From Zhongshania aliphaticivorans (lineage in GTDB: Bacteria > Pseudomonadota > Gammaproteobacteria > Pseudomonadales > Spongiibacteraceae): DNA of 64,000 bases. Positions 54,126 through 64,000 of this stretch are shown here, piece by piece. Position 1 is the first letter of the stretch. Every line of letters starts with the position of its first letter. The notes under the pieces were generated by a model, which worked only from the letters and a program-made list of their open reading frames with translations, ran no database searches and was not told where the DNA came from. The translations under genes and the position numbers were made by a program. Location of the stretch: assembly GCF_001586255.1 (NCBI RefSeq), contig NZ_CP014544.1, forward strand, positions 661,001 to 725,000, in the 5' to 3' direction.

Positions 54126-54378
54126 TTTGCCACAAATTTGCCACAAGGAATTCCAGCGAGATTCAGAGGGTGGCGGATTCCTGCGGGTTCTGGTGTGGCG
54201 AAAAATTGTGGCAAAAATGGCCGATCCCTCCGTTTTCTTCCCATATTATGCAGCTAACCCATTGATTTTATTGTGGCGCGCCCTAGAGGATTCGAACCTC
54301 TGGCCTTTGGCTCCGGAAGCCATATAAAACACTATGATTTCTGCTGGTTGTAGCTAGTTTGCCACAATTTTGCCACAT
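54126..54378. other. Attachment region with repeated integrase arm-type sites
   Basis: TTTGCCACAA occurs at 54126-54135, 54137-54146 and 54358-54367, inverted at 54206-54215, with a one-mismatch copy at 54369-54378. They surround a tRNA-Arg 3' fragment just downstream of a tyrosine integrase gene. This layout is that of an attP/attL with arm sites. Confidence 0.75.
54274..54323 (-). pseudogene. tRNA-Arg(CCG) 3' fragment
   Basis: On the minus strand the 3' half of a tRNA is seen: anticodon loop TTCCGGA with anticodon CCG, T loop GGTTCGAATCC, acceptor strand and CCA at 54274-54276. The 5' half (D arm, 5' acceptor strand) is absent. It is the imprint of tyrosine-integrase insertion at a tRNA-Arg gene. 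Confidence 0.85.
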
Positions 54379-55559
54379 CAATTCGACGGGATCATCGAAA
54401 GCATTCCCGTTTTCTCGCTTCCGTCATCTTCTGCTTTCTCGATGAGGTGGCCATAGACATTCAATGTGGTGGTGATGTCTTCGTGCCCCATAAGCCTCTG
54501 GATGCGTTTAAGATTCATTTTTTTATCAATCAGCATCGAGGCGAAGAAGTGGCGCAAATCGTATGGTTTGTAGCGTGCCTTTAGAAGGGTGTCGCCATCC
54601 TCTTCTTTTTCGTCCATTAGCCCGGCTTCTTTGCACGCGGCATAGAATCCTCTTTTCCGCCAGTGGTCTGGCAATATCCATCGACCAGTTGAAGTTGGAA
54701 AGAGTAGGTCATATTTGTTCTCAATCGATTTGTTGTCTCTGTAATGGGAAAGCATTTCGTAAACATGTGGGCTCAGATCAATAAAACGTCGCGCTGCTTT
54801 TGTCTTCGTCACTGATATTTTGTAACCGCCGCATTCGATAGCCCGCTGCACGTCTACGCCATTTTCGTGGATACTATTTTGAGAAAGCGCCAAGTATTCT
54901 TGCGGGCGCATTCCAGTATCTGCCGCAACATAAAGTATTGGGCGATACCTCTCCCATGTCCGCGCTATATGTCGGTTTTTTGAGTTGGCAAGCCTGTCTG
55001 CCGCAGCAAGAAGTGATTGAATGTCTTTTAGTGAGGGAATGACTATCGGGTCGTCATAACGTGACGCTCCTCTGACTGCAATTCCAATAGCGGGGTTGCT
55101 TGATAGATAGCCCCTGGTGACCATCTCTTTCATTACACTTTGAAAGGAGGATAGAGCTTTTTTTGCCTGGTCTCTGCTGTAATTCGCAAGCAGCCACGAG
55201 CGAAATTCGATGATATCCGGGCCTTGTAGTTCTTGAAGCGGTTTGGGCCATTCATATGAGTTGATTATATCAGCGCGATAATCATAAACCTTTAGGGTGA
55301 AAGTGGTGACTGGATCGCGACCGTCACGACCTTCATTTTTGCATATGTCGAGCCACTTTTTTACTGCTTGCTCAATGGTCTGTATATCGGTACGGGCTGC
55401 ACTATAGGAATGTTTTGCTGCACCGCTTTCGATAAATGCACGGGCTTCTTTCATTGTATTGAACGACTTAAACGCATATCCAGATTTTGTTGCGCTTGTG
55501 GGGTATCTAACTTGGTAGGTTGTCCCTTTTTTACCAGTTCTTTTTCTTATGTCGGCCAT
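54378..55559 (-). CDS. Tyrosine recombinase / integrase, tRNA-Arg type
   Basis: A 393-residue integrase. The arm-binding N-terminus (KRTGKKGTTYQVRYPTSA), a core-binding domain and a catalytic domain with Arg in DTGMRPQEYLAL, His-x-x-Arg-His region YDLRHFFASML, His in LMGHEDITTT and Tyr in LNVYGHL are all present. It lies next to a tRNA-Arg fragment flanked by arm-type repeats, its probable attachment site. As only one side of the site remains, the element may now depend on the serine recombinase. Confidence 0.93.
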   Translation of the reverse strand: MADIRKRTGKKGTTYQVRYPTSATKSGYAFKSFNTMKEARAFIESGAAKHSYSAARTDIQTIEQAVKKWLDICKNEGRDGRDPVTTFTLKVYDYRADIINSYEWPKPLQELQGPDIIEFRSWLLANYSRDQAKKALSSFQSVMKEMVTRGYLSSNPAIGIAVRGASRYDDPIVIPSLKDIQSLLAAADRLANSKNRHIARTWERYRPILYVAADTGMRPQEYLALSQNSIHENGVDVQRAIECGGYKISVTKTKAARRFIDLSPHVYEMLSHYRDNKSIENKYDLLFPTSTGRWILPDHWRKRGFYAACKEAGLMDEKEEDGDTLLKARYKPYDLRHFFASMLIDKKMNLKRIQRLMGHEDITTTLNVYGHLIEKAEDDGSEKTGMLSMIPSN

Positions 55560-55576
55560 GATTCGTCATAGCCTTT

Positions 55577-55864
55577 CTACCGGTGTCCGTCAAACTTATT
55601 TGACAGTGAGCCTGGTTTAAAATGTGAATTTCTTTCGGCTTCAACACGGCACTGCGTATATATCGAAACCAATGTGCCGCGTTCAATTTTTAGTTTCCCT
55701 TCGATAGGGTCCACGAAGAATGGAAGTTTTCGCTTGCCGTAGGCATCCGGTTCGGCTGCGCGTTTAATTTGTCGCTCATTAAGCTCTATGCCCATAGAGG
55801 CGAGAACGTCTCTGGCTTCTGATAAGCCTATGTATTTTGGTGGCTCCATAGCCCTGCCTTTCAT
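55577..55864 (-). CDS. Possible excisionase-like protein
   Basis: A 95-residue protein 17 bases upstream of the integrase. A helix-turn-helix-like start (KYIGLSEARDVLASMGIEL, ERQIKRAAEPDAYGKRKL) resembles small Xis/MerR-type wing proteins. The start overlaps the upstream stop (ATGA at 55861-55864). Function by position; sequence evidence is modest. Confidence 0.6.
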   Translation of the reverse strand: MKGRAMEPPKYIGLSEARDVLASMGIELNERQIKRAAEPDAYGKRKLPFFVDPIEGKLKIERGTLVSIYTQCRVEAERNSHFKPGSLSNKFDGHR

Positions 55865-56142
55865 CTTTCAAAGTCGAGGCAGGTCGGTCGATAATGATTT
55901 GTATCGAATTTCGATATTCTTTCCCCGCTCGGCTTTCTGAGATCGATATGTTCACCGTATTCATTGGTGATAGGTAGTAGAAGCCGAACGCCGGTCGTAA
56001 ACTTGGCGTTATAGTCATCTCTAAGCACATGAATATCTGTAATCAGCGCCTGAAGAAGCTCGTCCATTGAGACTGTGCCAAGTCCTCTGTACTCGATAAG
56101 TATGCCCGATTGCCGCTTATTTCCTTTTTTCTTATCCATCAC
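55861..56142 (-). CDS. Hypothetical protein upstream of the integrase
   Basis: A 93-residue protein (a second ATG follows at once at 56139). GILIEYRGLGTVSMDELLQAL and VRLLLPITNEYGEHIDLRKP suggest a small alpha/beta domain. It heads a left-running unit with the xis-like gene and integrase, overlapping the former by four bases. No family recognised. The 260 bases before the next gene hold nothing clear. Confidence 0.6.
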   Translation of the reverse strand: MMDKKKGNKRQSGILIEYRGLGTVSMDELLQALITDIHVLRDDYNAKFTTGVRLLLPITNEYGEHIDLRKPSGERISKFDTNHYRPTCLDFER

Positions 56143-56404
56143 TCTATTCTAAGTTGCATATGGTTAATGAAGGTTTAACAAGGGTCAGCAATGGATAGCG
56201 CGGATTTTCGCAACAGCCCGTTTCGCACCTTTTGATCCCGAACGAACCCGCGTCGATCTGCATCAATCTTGGGTAGCAATTCCCGTTTTCCTCTTCCTCT
56301 TCCTTTTTCCCCTGCCGGTCAAATGCCTTAGCCACTGGATGATGATGTGTGGGCCGGGCGTAAAGGCCTTGGCAGTCAGGGTCTTCAGGAAAAGGAGACG
56401 AAAA

Positions 56405-56602
56405 ATGAGAAAGTCCTACACAATCTTTGAACTACAATCCTACAGCGTGGGCTCTTTGCAGGCTCTGTTTCGCGCCGAAGCGGACGGGCTGCAAGGTGCA
56501 AAATTGGATCAATCCATCGCCACGGCTAACCTTCGGGCCATCAGCGGAGTGATAGAAGCAAAGCGGAAAGCGCCCGCGCCAAAACCGCCGGGTATGCGGT
56601 AG
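56405..56602 (+). CDS. Small hypothetical protein
   Basis: A 65-residue protein from ATG 56405, preceded by AAGGAG. It is helical and charged (YTIFELQSYSVGSLQALF, ATANLRAISGVIEAKRKAP). No domain is recognised. An in-frame start at 56339 is rejected because the ribosome site favours 56405. It lies just before the AbiE control region. Confidence 0.6.
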   Translation: MRKSYTIFELQSYSVGSLQALFRAEADGLQGAKLDQSIATANLRAISGVIEAKRKAPAPKPPGMR

Positions 56603-56625
56603 ACTACCGTATCATATTGATTTAT

Positions 56626-56705
56626 CTTCATTATCCCATAAAAAGGGATATGAAGGTTAAAAAATAACATAAATATATTGAAATATCCATATAAATGATG
56701 GATAT
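56626..56705. promoter_or_regulatory. Inverted repeats controlling abiE
   Basis: ATATCCAT (56683-56690) and ATGGATAT (56698-56705) are perfect arms ending a few bases before the abiEi start; another GGATAT follows at 56708. A larger dyad, CTTCAT..ATCCC/GGGATATGAAG, lies at 56626-56655. AbiEi antitoxins are known to bind inverted repeats in their own promoters. The mRNA leader would be very short. Confidence 0.7.
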
Positions 56706-56711
56706 TTGGAT

Positions 56712-57533
56712 ATGATGAAAATAACCATAGAGCGTTACATTGATGATCAAGCAGCCTCCGGCAGGCTTTGCTTTACCAAAAGCGAAGCCGTAGACGCTAC
56801 TGGCTCTTCGCCAAAGTCATTCCTGCACAGCGCCGTAAAGCTACAGAAACGTGGGCGTCTCTTCAGCCCCCGAAGCGGCTTCTACGTCATAGTGCCATCA
56901 CAGTACCAATCATGGGGAGCGCCCCCGCCAGACTGGTATATACGCGACCTCATGGGATTTGAGGACATTCCCTACTATGTCGGGCTACTGAAAGCCGCCG
57001 AAATTCATGGCGCGCGCCATCAGGCCGTCATGGAGTTTCAGGTTATAACGAATAAGCAGCTCCCCCGCATCAAAGCTGGACGCTCTCATATCGGGTTTTA
57101 TTACCGGAAGAATATTGAAGCTGTCGAAGAAGGCCTGATTGAGCAAAAGTCTGACACTGGCTATTACAAGGTTTCCGGGCCGGAGTTGACCGCGTTTGAT
57201 CTGGTGCGCTACCCCAAAGCGACAGGCGGAATAAACCATATTGCGACGGTCTTGGTTGATCTGGGCGAAAAAATTGATCCGGCACTCTTGGGCTTTCTCT
57301 CCACGGCCTTTGAACGCAGCCAAGTACAAAGGCTGGGTTACCTGCTGGACTACATTGGCCACGATAAAGCCGCGCGTTATCTGTTAAAAACGCTAGAAAA
57401 CACAGGAAAGTTGACTCAAATCGAGCTGGTTCCACCGCCTCGGGATATGGACCCCGATTTAATTCCAGAGATTACCGAGAAAGACCGGCGCTGGCGCATG
57501 ACCATTCGTCGTCCTGTGGAGGTTGACGAATGA
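56712..57533 (+). CDS. abiEi: Type IV antitoxin AbiEi
   Basis: A 273-residue protein. The N-terminal ~80 residues are a winged helix (CFTKSEAVDATGSSPKSFLHSA, KRGRLFSPRSGFYVIVP); the rest has the AbiEi C-terminal domain (PYYVGLLKAAEIHGARHQAVM, TAFDLVRYP). It represses the operon and neutralises AbiEii. The start is placed at ATG 56712 (an ATG at 56715 and a TTG at 56706 are alternatives). It overlaps the toxin gene by four bases. Confidence 0.92.
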   Translation: MMKITIERYIDDQAASGRLCFTKSEAVDATGSSPKSFLHSAVKLQKRGRLFSPRSGFYVIVPSQYQSWGAPPPDWYIRDLMGFEDIPYYVGLLKAAEIHGARHQAVMEFQVITNKQLPRIKAGRSHIGFYYRKNIEAVEEGLIEQKSDTGYYKVSGPELTAFDLVRYPKATGGINHIATVLVDLGEKIDPALLGFLSTAFERSQVQRLGYLLDYIGHDKAARYLLKTLENTGKLTQIELVPPPRDMDPDLIPEITEKDRRWRMTIRRPVEVDE

Positions 57534-58375
57534 TACCAAACAGCTACTTAACGGCATGGTCAAAACATGCGCCCTGGGCAGAACGATATCAGATAGAGCA
57601 AGACCTGATTATCAGTCGTGCGCTTGTCGAACTATTTTCTAATCCCTTCTTGGCAAGCGAATTGCGTTTTCGTGGTGGTACAGCGCTGAACAAGCTGCAT
57701 TTCCCTGACCCTCTGCGGTATTCGGAAGATATTGACTTGGTGCGTACTACAGAAGGCCCCATAAAGGGGTTGCTGGGAACGATGCAGGATATCCTGCGGC
57801 CTTGGCTGGGTGATGCGAACTATAAGACGAGCAAAGTTGCTCCTAAGCTCACCTATTCGGTAGAGGCGGAAGACGGTACTCAGATACGCCTAAAAATAGA
57901 GATCAATACGCGGGAAAGGGCAGCTTTCGATGGAGGAGTCACCTCCCCATATGCAGTTGAAAACCCTTGGTTTACAGGCGGGTGTGAAATTCCCACCTTC
58001 TCAAACGACGAGATGCTAGCTACCAAGCTACGAGCGCTGTTACAGCGTGACAAGGGGCGCGATCTGTTCGACCTGTCTCATGCGCTTGCTAGCCTTGACC
58101 CGGTCGATCCGGCGAATATCGCCAGACTTTTTGAGCGCTATGTCGAAGATGCGCCCATTTCCCGCGCCAACGCTGAACAGCGTATGTTCCAGAAGCTGGC
58201 AAGCAAGGATTTATTATCGGATATGAGGCCTTTGGTCCGTTCCGATCACATTGAATCTTTCAGCGATCAGGCCCTGCATGACTCTTTTGTACTGGTTTTT
58301 GATAAGCTGATTTCAGAAATCTCTGGTGACCCTTGGGCCAAAACGGAGGCAATGAGAGAGCGCTTCAAAATCTAG
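57530..58375 (+). CDS. abiEii: Type IV toxin AbiEii, nucleotidyltransferase
   Basis: A 281-residue toxin of the AbiEii/DUF1814 family. The nucleotidyltransferase motifs are RFRGGTALNKLHF (Gly-Gly-Thr) and RYSEDIDLVRT (Asp-x-Asp), then LKIEINTRER and a Lys/Asp-containing EMLATKLRALLQRDKGRDLFDL. Such enzymes transfer nucleotides to tRNA or other targets and stop growth when not balanced. The gene starts in ATGA overlap with abiEi. Provides abortive phage resistance and island maintenance in known systems. Confidence 0.92.
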   Translation: MIPNSYLTAWSKHAPWAERYQIEQDLIISRALVELFSNPFLASELRFRGGTALNKLHFPDPLRYSEDIDLVRTTEGPIKGLLGTMQDILRPWLGDANYKTSKVAPKLTYSVEAEDGTQIRLKIEINTRERAAFDGGVTSPYAVENPWFTGGCEIPTFSNDEMLATKLRALLQRDKGRDLFDLSHALASLDPVDPANIARLFERYVEDAPISRANAEQRMFQKLASKDLLSDMRPLVRSDHIESFSDQALHDSFVLVFDKLISEISGDPWAKTEAMRERFKI

Positions 58376-58435
58376 CCAACGCCTTGCGATGATGCCGCGA
58401 GGCTCGGCTTTGCAGTCATCCCGTAGTCTGGCTGC

Positions 58436-58599
58436 ATGGAGTGTTCAAAGAAAAATCAGACAGCGACAGCGCAGCATTCACCGGAGCAGATAGCTCTGGT
58501 CAAACTGCTGGCGCGGGCGGCAGCGGAGAGCGATCACAAAGCCTCCGGCGAGGCCCATGAATCGTCGCACGAACATCGCCAGAATGGCGAGGAGTCTGC

Positions 58600-58603
<4 letters not shown>
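58436..58603 (+). CDS. Small recombinase-linked protein (55 residues)
   Basis: ATG 58436 opens a 55-residue frame rich in Ala, Glu, His and Ser (QIALVKLLARAAAES, ESSHEHRQNGEES) whose TGA overlaps the recombinase ATG as ATGA. That coupling and reading-frame use suggest it is real. No domain is known; it could be a directionality factor or only a translational leader. Confidence 0.6.
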
Positions 58604-60294
<1,691 letters not shown>

Positions 60295-60331
60295 ACTGAT
60301 CTGCTGTCGTTTTCTCTATGACAGGGCGCGC

Positions 60332-60360
60332 ATTATAGGAGCGGAAATTAATTCTTGCAA
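60332..60360 (-). promoter_or_regulatory. tRNA-fMet promoter
   Basis: On the minus strand TTGCAA (60360-60355), a 17-base spacer and TATAAT (60337-60332) form a near-perfect sigma-70 promoter. A GCGCGCC discriminator follows, typical of stringently controlled stable-RNA promoters. It is about 40 bases before the tRNA. Confidence 0.85.
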
Positions 60361-60439
60361 GCCCTATTGCCGAATAAGTTTAAATTAATGTGAATTAGAT
60401 TTGTGGGATACGGTTTTGCCGGTATTTATAGGCTTTTGC

Positions 60440-61891
60440 TTAGCCTTGCAGCGGCTGGGCAAGTATCCATAAGCCTACGCCGGTGAAGATCACCATTAAT
60501 AGCAACATAGGCACTTGGCTGAGGCTGGCTTGGCGTTGGCTGGGGAAGCTGCGCAGTGCTTCGGCGTGAGCGAGGTATACGCTGGCGACGTGACCGATAA
60601 GAATGAGCCACACTTGGCTGTTCCAGATCAGGCCCATGTCGGGGAGTATCGGCAGTCGGCCGCTGATCGCGGTGCCGAATAGATCCCAGCCCCAGCCGAA
60701 TGGGTCGGAGATGAGTCCGCGTACTTTAAGGCCTTGGCTGAGTAGCAGAGTGTAGTAGTGGGTAATGTGGTAGACCAAGGCGATGGGCAGCAGGCTGTAG
60801 CCAAAGCGCAGTGATAGTTCAGTGACGCTCAGATCGCTGCGGGTCAGGCGCTTACCCGCCCACAGGAAGAATAAAAATAAATATAAGTAGATAAAAGGCG
60901 ACAGCAGTAAGCAGACAACTTCAAAGGCTAAGTACCAGGGGCGAAGGGTGACGTAGGCATAGAGGGGGTGCTTGCCAAGCAAGGGTTCCAAAATATGCAG
61001 GGGGTCGGTCCAAAACAGATTGAACCACAGCGTCGTTTCTCGCAGGCCATCGTAGGCGGTAGACGACAGCATAAAAAGAAGAAAGACCAGCAGACTGCGG
61101 TGCTCTAGGCGTTGGTGTAATAAGCCGCTGAAGGGCATGCATAGGCTGAGCTTGGCTCTGCCCTTGGCGCTGGGGTCATAATGTATAGGTGCCATTTTGG
61201 CGATTAGCTGAAACATCACCGAGAACAGCTCGCCATGGCGAAACCAGCTTTGGCTGCCAAAACGCCATACCGCTAGGGTGTTAATGAGTGTGTAAGCGAT
61301 GAGTGCCAAGGACAGCGAGAAGGGCTTGGTATTGCCAAATAGCTCTAACAAAATAAAGGCCATATACAGTGCTACGGCGGGCCAGTAAGCCAGTTGCTTG
61401 GGGTAGGCTTGGCGACCTTGGCAAAAGTGTTTTAGCGGACTCAGTATCACGTGCCAGGGATTAAGGTAGTGATACCAGTTGCCGAATACCGCACTGAGGT
61501 AGCTTGCGCCTAATGCAAAGCTAATCCAGAAAAAGGTCATATTGAAGTTGCGGTAGCTGTCTTGGTTGCCAATAAAGCCGCTGACAATGGCAAGCCCAAA
61601 ACACAGTAAAACAAGCCCTTTTAGCAATGTGCCAAGCCGTATTGTGTTAAATGCCTGAAGCAGTCGGGGGTGGCCGATGGGCCAAAGCCGCGCCGGACGG
61701 TTGGCATGGTCGGCATTGTAAAAGTAAGCCAAGACGATAAAAGACAAAATTAACGCGGCCATCGCCCCATAGATATACATCCAATAGGGCATGGGCAGAA
61801 TATAGGGTTCGCCAAAGGAGTGGGCCTGCGCCAAGCCGGACGCAAGCAGTCCGGCGAGGTATAGGCTTATTCTTGTTGCGTACTGCTGCAT
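60440..61891 (-). CDS. Multi-pass membrane protein, function unknown
   Basis: A 483-residue protein with about 12 hydrophobic segments (for example YIYGAMAALILSFIVLAYF, WISFALGASYLSAVFGNWY, LYLFLFFLWAGKRL, MLLLMVIFTGVGLWILA). Conserved polar/aromatic phrases (GNWYHYLNPWHVIL, YHITHYYTLLL) with several His and Trp could bind a cofactor or metal. An N-terminal signal (LYLAGLLASGLAQAHS) may be cleaved. No transporter family is recognised. It is 42 bases after the peptidase-like gene and likely cotranscribed. Confidence 0.8.
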   Translation of the reverse strand: MQQYATRISLYLAGLLASGLAQAHSFGEPYILPMPYWMYIYGAMAALILSFIVLAYFYNADHANRPARLWPIGHPRLLQAFNTIRLGTLLKGLVLLCFGLAIVSGFIGNQDSYRNFNMTFFWISFALGASYLSAVFGNWYHYLNPWHVILSPLKHFCQGRQAYPKQLAYWPAVALYMAFILLELFGNTKPFSLSLALIAYTLINTLAVWRFGSQSWFRHGELFSVMFQLIAKMAPIHYDPSAKGRAKLSLCMPFSGLLHQRLEHRSLLVFLLFMLSSTAYDGLRETTLWFNLFWTDPLHILEPLLGKHPLYAYVTLRPWYLAFEVVCLLLSPFIYLYLFLFFLWAGKRLTRSDLSVTELSLRFGYSLLPIALVYHITHYYTLLLSQGLKVRGLISDPFGWGWDLFGTAISGRLPILPDMGLIWNSQVWLILIGHVASVYLAHAEALRSFPSQRQASLSQVPMLLLMVIFTGVGLWILAQPLQG

Positions 61892-61932
61892 TGCTGGCGC
61901 GCGCCTAGACGCGCGGCATAGGTAGCACCGGT

Positions 61933-64000
61933 TTATTTGGCACTACTCAGATTCGCGTTGCGGTTGTAAGCGCGCTCCCACATTTTCACGTAGCCTTCGG
62001 CCGAGTTGTACAGGGCGTCAAGGGCTTCTTTGCCACCTTCTAGGCGCACTTCTTCAACGAAGTCGGCAACAAGGCCGTAGTGCGACATGCCGGTTTCGTC
62101 GATATGCCAGTATTTGCCGCTATCGGGAATTAACAGCATGTTGACGGTAACGGGCTTGAAACCGCTAAATTGTGGGCCCCAGTCGTCGCCGCTAAATAGG
62201 GTGAATGGGTAGCGAACTGGTTCTGAGTCGCCGCCACGAGGTCCTGGGTGGCCGCCAAAGCCGTTGGCATCGGCGCCGTAGCCTAGACCTAACACTTGAT
62301 CGGTGTCGCTAATGCCTGCTTTTGCACGCCAGAATTTTAACTTCTCTAAAAACTCCTTGTGCTTAATACCATTGCCTTTGTAGGGATAAATAACGCCGCC
62401 GTTTTTCAGCATTTTTGCGGCTTGGTCGCTGGTTAAGCCGCCGTGAGCGTCGTGCGAGGAAGACAGCGGGTATTTGGGCACTTCTTGCTCAGCGAGTTCA
62501 ATCATAATGTCTTTGCTGTGGTAGGCGGCATGGTCAATATCAATCACCATGCCGCGCTTCATCAGTGCGCGCAGCGCGTATTCACCTAAATCGGTTACCG
62601 TGCGCGCATTGCAGCGAACACCGGCGGGGTAGAGTGGTGAGGCGCCGGCGCTCACTTCAAAAAAGGCTTGTGATATTGGGTCGTCGCCAGTGCCGGGAAT
62701 GCCGGTAGCCATCTCTGTGCCGGGAGAGCGAACTAAGGGCTCGTCTACGGGATAGTCGCGGCAGGTGGTAGTTTTAAAGAAGGCTTTGGTGTCCAAGAAA
62801 TTAAGCAAGTTCATGGTGCTGCCATTAAAAAGACCGGCGCCGCCCAGTGAGCTGTTGATGTCGTGGAAGGGATAAACATGGCGAACGCCAAGATCCCACA
62901 AGCGCTGAATTTCAGAATCAATTTGGGCTTCGTCACAATTACGTTGTTCGATCCCACCGAGCAAAAAGGTGACGCCACAGTCAAATACCTGTGCAACTTC
63001 AACGCCGAGGACCACGGCCATTTTGCCGTCGTTAATCACGGTACGCGCTTCTTGTGGCGATTTTACAATGCGATACCAGCCTTTGCCGGGGCCGCCGTAC
63101 TGGGCGTCGATGTAGTCTTGCACTTCATAGAGGTATTCAACTTGCTTAACGGCAACACTCATATCGTCGCAGTCGGCGTTAGGGTTGGCGGCAATCACCT
63201 TGCCGACGTTACATAAGCCCGCGATGTTAGTGCCGTGGTTCACCATCAGGCGCAAGCCAGACAAATAGGCGCGCTCGACCCATTTGTAATACATGACTTG
63301 GTGAGTTAAGTAGTCGCGGCGCGGCCAGTCTACAAACGTAGGCCAGCCTTTGGTTTCATGGCTGTCGGTGGGGTTTTCACTAATTACATTATTGCCGTCG
63401 CGAATACCGTTGGGGCCGTGCAGCTCTTCGCAGTCTTCTAGGGCGTGGTCTACGCCAAAGCGGTGGATAGGCCCACCGTATAAAACGCCGCCAGCCGAGG
63501 GACCAACGTCTCCGGCATAAGACATTTCATTCGACATACCCATGTGAGTGTGGATATCGGCAAAGCCGATAATAGGCTTGTCTACACCTCTGCCTTTAAA
63601 GGTTTCGCCGCTTATTGATGTCGGCATTTCTGGGTAGCTGGTGCAGTTGGTCGCGGGGGCGAATTTAAATTGGGCCGCGGGCTCCGTACTGGCTGGTCCA
63701 GCGATTAGCGCACCGCTGTCATTTACCTGCATAGTCTGGCTAGTGCTGTCAGACACAATACTAAAGCTGGCGTTACTGGTATTCAGGTTTATGGTCCAAA
63801 TAGCCGCGTCAGTCGCGGCCTCTTCACCACTAATGGTGTCGGCAGCGGCGGTTAGGAGGCGTTTGTCCTTGGTGTAAAACAGATACTTGCCCAGCGTCGC
63901 TGGCTGCATGAAGAAGGCTTCTGCCCCGCTAGTGCTCGCGGCAGTAGTGGCGTAGCCGGATTCCGCTGCGGCAACAACGTACTTTGCGGTTTTTACCGAC
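61933..64000 (-). CDS. Renal-dipeptidase (M19) family protein, 5' end outside window
   Basis: At least 689 residues; the frame is still open at base 64000. Metal-binding marks of M19/amidohydrolase-type membrane dipeptidases are GFADIHTHMGMS (His-x-His), MVIDIDHAAYHSKD, YPLSSSHDAHGG and the later GLGYGADANGFGG. The N-terminal ~150 residues are an extra beta-rich part (YLFYTKDKRLLTAA, TSNASFSIVSDSTSQ), suggesting a secreted enzyme. It would hydrolyse dipeptides or related amides; insertions within the barrel (NISENPTDSHETKGW) make the substrate unsure. Confidence 0.85.
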   Translation of the reverse strand, partial: SVKTAKYVVAAAESGYATTAASTSGAEAFFMQPATLGKYLFYTKDKRLLTAAADTISGEEAATDAAIWTINLNTSNASFSIVSDSTSQTMQVNDSGALIAGPASTEPAAQFKFAPATNCTSYPEMPTSISGETFKGRGVDKPIIGFADIHTHMGMSNEMSYAGDVGPSAGGVLYGGPIHRFGVDHALEDCEELHGPNGIRDGNNVISENPTDSHETKGWPTFVDWPRRDYLTHQVMYYKWVERAYLSGLRLMVNHGTNIAGLCNVGKVIAANPNADCDDMSVAVKQVEYLYEVQDYIDAQYGGPGKGWYRIVKSPQEARTVINDGKMAVVLGVEVAQVFDCGVTFLLGGIEQRNCDEAQIDSEIQRLWDLGVRHVYPFHDINSSLGGAGLFNGSTMNLLNFLDTKAFFKTTTCRDYPVDEPLVRSPGTEMATGIPGTGDDPISQAFFEVSAGASPLYPAGVRCNARTVTDLGEYALRALMKRGMVIDIDHAAYHSKDIMIELAEQEVPKYPLSSSHDAHGGLTSDQAAKMLKNGGVIYPYKGNGIKHKEFLEKLKFWRAKAGISDTDQVLGLGYGADANGFGGHPGPRGGDSEPVRYPFTLFSGDDWGPQFSGFKPVTVNMLLIPDSGKYWHIDETGMSHYGLVADFVEEVRLEGGKEALDALYNSAEGYVKMWERAYNRNANLSSAK

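Noticed and set aside
54274-54323. Functional tRNA-Arg
   Set aside because: The 5' half with D arm is absent, so it cannot fold to a full tRNA.
56144-56335. Minus-strand 63-residue frame
   Set aside because: No ribosome site or protein-like composition; lies in the gap between divergent units.

Overview
The window looks like the chromosome of an aerobic, hydrocarbon- and aromatic-degrading gammaproteobacterium, carrying a large defence-rich mobile island. A Spongiibacteraceae/Zhongshania-like host is a guess from gene content, not a demonstrated assignment. The two flanks (about 1-21 kb and 60.3-64 kb) are ordinary chromosome; about 22-60 kb is accessory.

Layout. 1-11.5 kb: a phenylacetate (paa) catabolic locus. 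A left-running FadJ-like enzyme that leaves the window faces the right-running paaZ-paaG-paaJ-paaA-paaB-paaC-paaD-paaE-paaI; an Rrf2 regulator and a duplicated SnoaL-like protein follow. 11.6-17.1 kb: a left-running alkane-oxidation cluster (alkB, two rubredoxins missed by length cut-offs, a PQQ alcohol dehydrogenase with cytochrome c tail, a methyltransferase and an AraC regulator). AlkB and the rubredoxins would make the alcohol and the quinohaemoprotein would oxidise it. 17.7-19.1 kb: an IS110-type element. 19.2-20.5 kb: tatABC. 21.8-27.4 kb: a small integrase-bearing island (tyrosine integrase, excisionase-like protein, XRE repressor, P-loop ATPase).

27.5-60.2 kb: one island of about 32.7 kb bounded by a 16-bp direct repeat that is the 3' end of the initiator tRNA-fMet. 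Its serine recombinase lies at the right end and its reading frame runs into the antisense of the tRNA. From left to right it holds a Gabija-like pair plus an AbiJ/HEPN-like protein; a Dcm-Vsr-MvaI/BcnI restriction-modification cassette; a mobilisation module (relaxase, MobC, candidate oriT, TraG/VirD4 coupling ATPase, no secretion channel); a porin; uncharacterised HEPN, ankyrin, J-domain and zinc-ribbon proteins; the antirestriction protein ArdA; three IS3-family elements nested inside one another; a Lamassu-like nuclease + short SMC pair; a second tyrosine integrase beside a tRNA-Arg(CCG) 3' fragment; and an AbiE toxin-antitoxin pair. Two non-coding stretches (38.1-38.4 kb and 47.3-47.4 kb) are packed with consecutive hairpins of related design and are the best candidates here for an undescribed structured element.

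60.3-64 kb: tRNA-fMet with a clear promoter, a multi-pass membrane protein and a renal-dipeptidase (M19) family protein that leaves the window.

Everything was read by eye from the sequence and supplied translations. Family names rest on motif recognition, with no database search.
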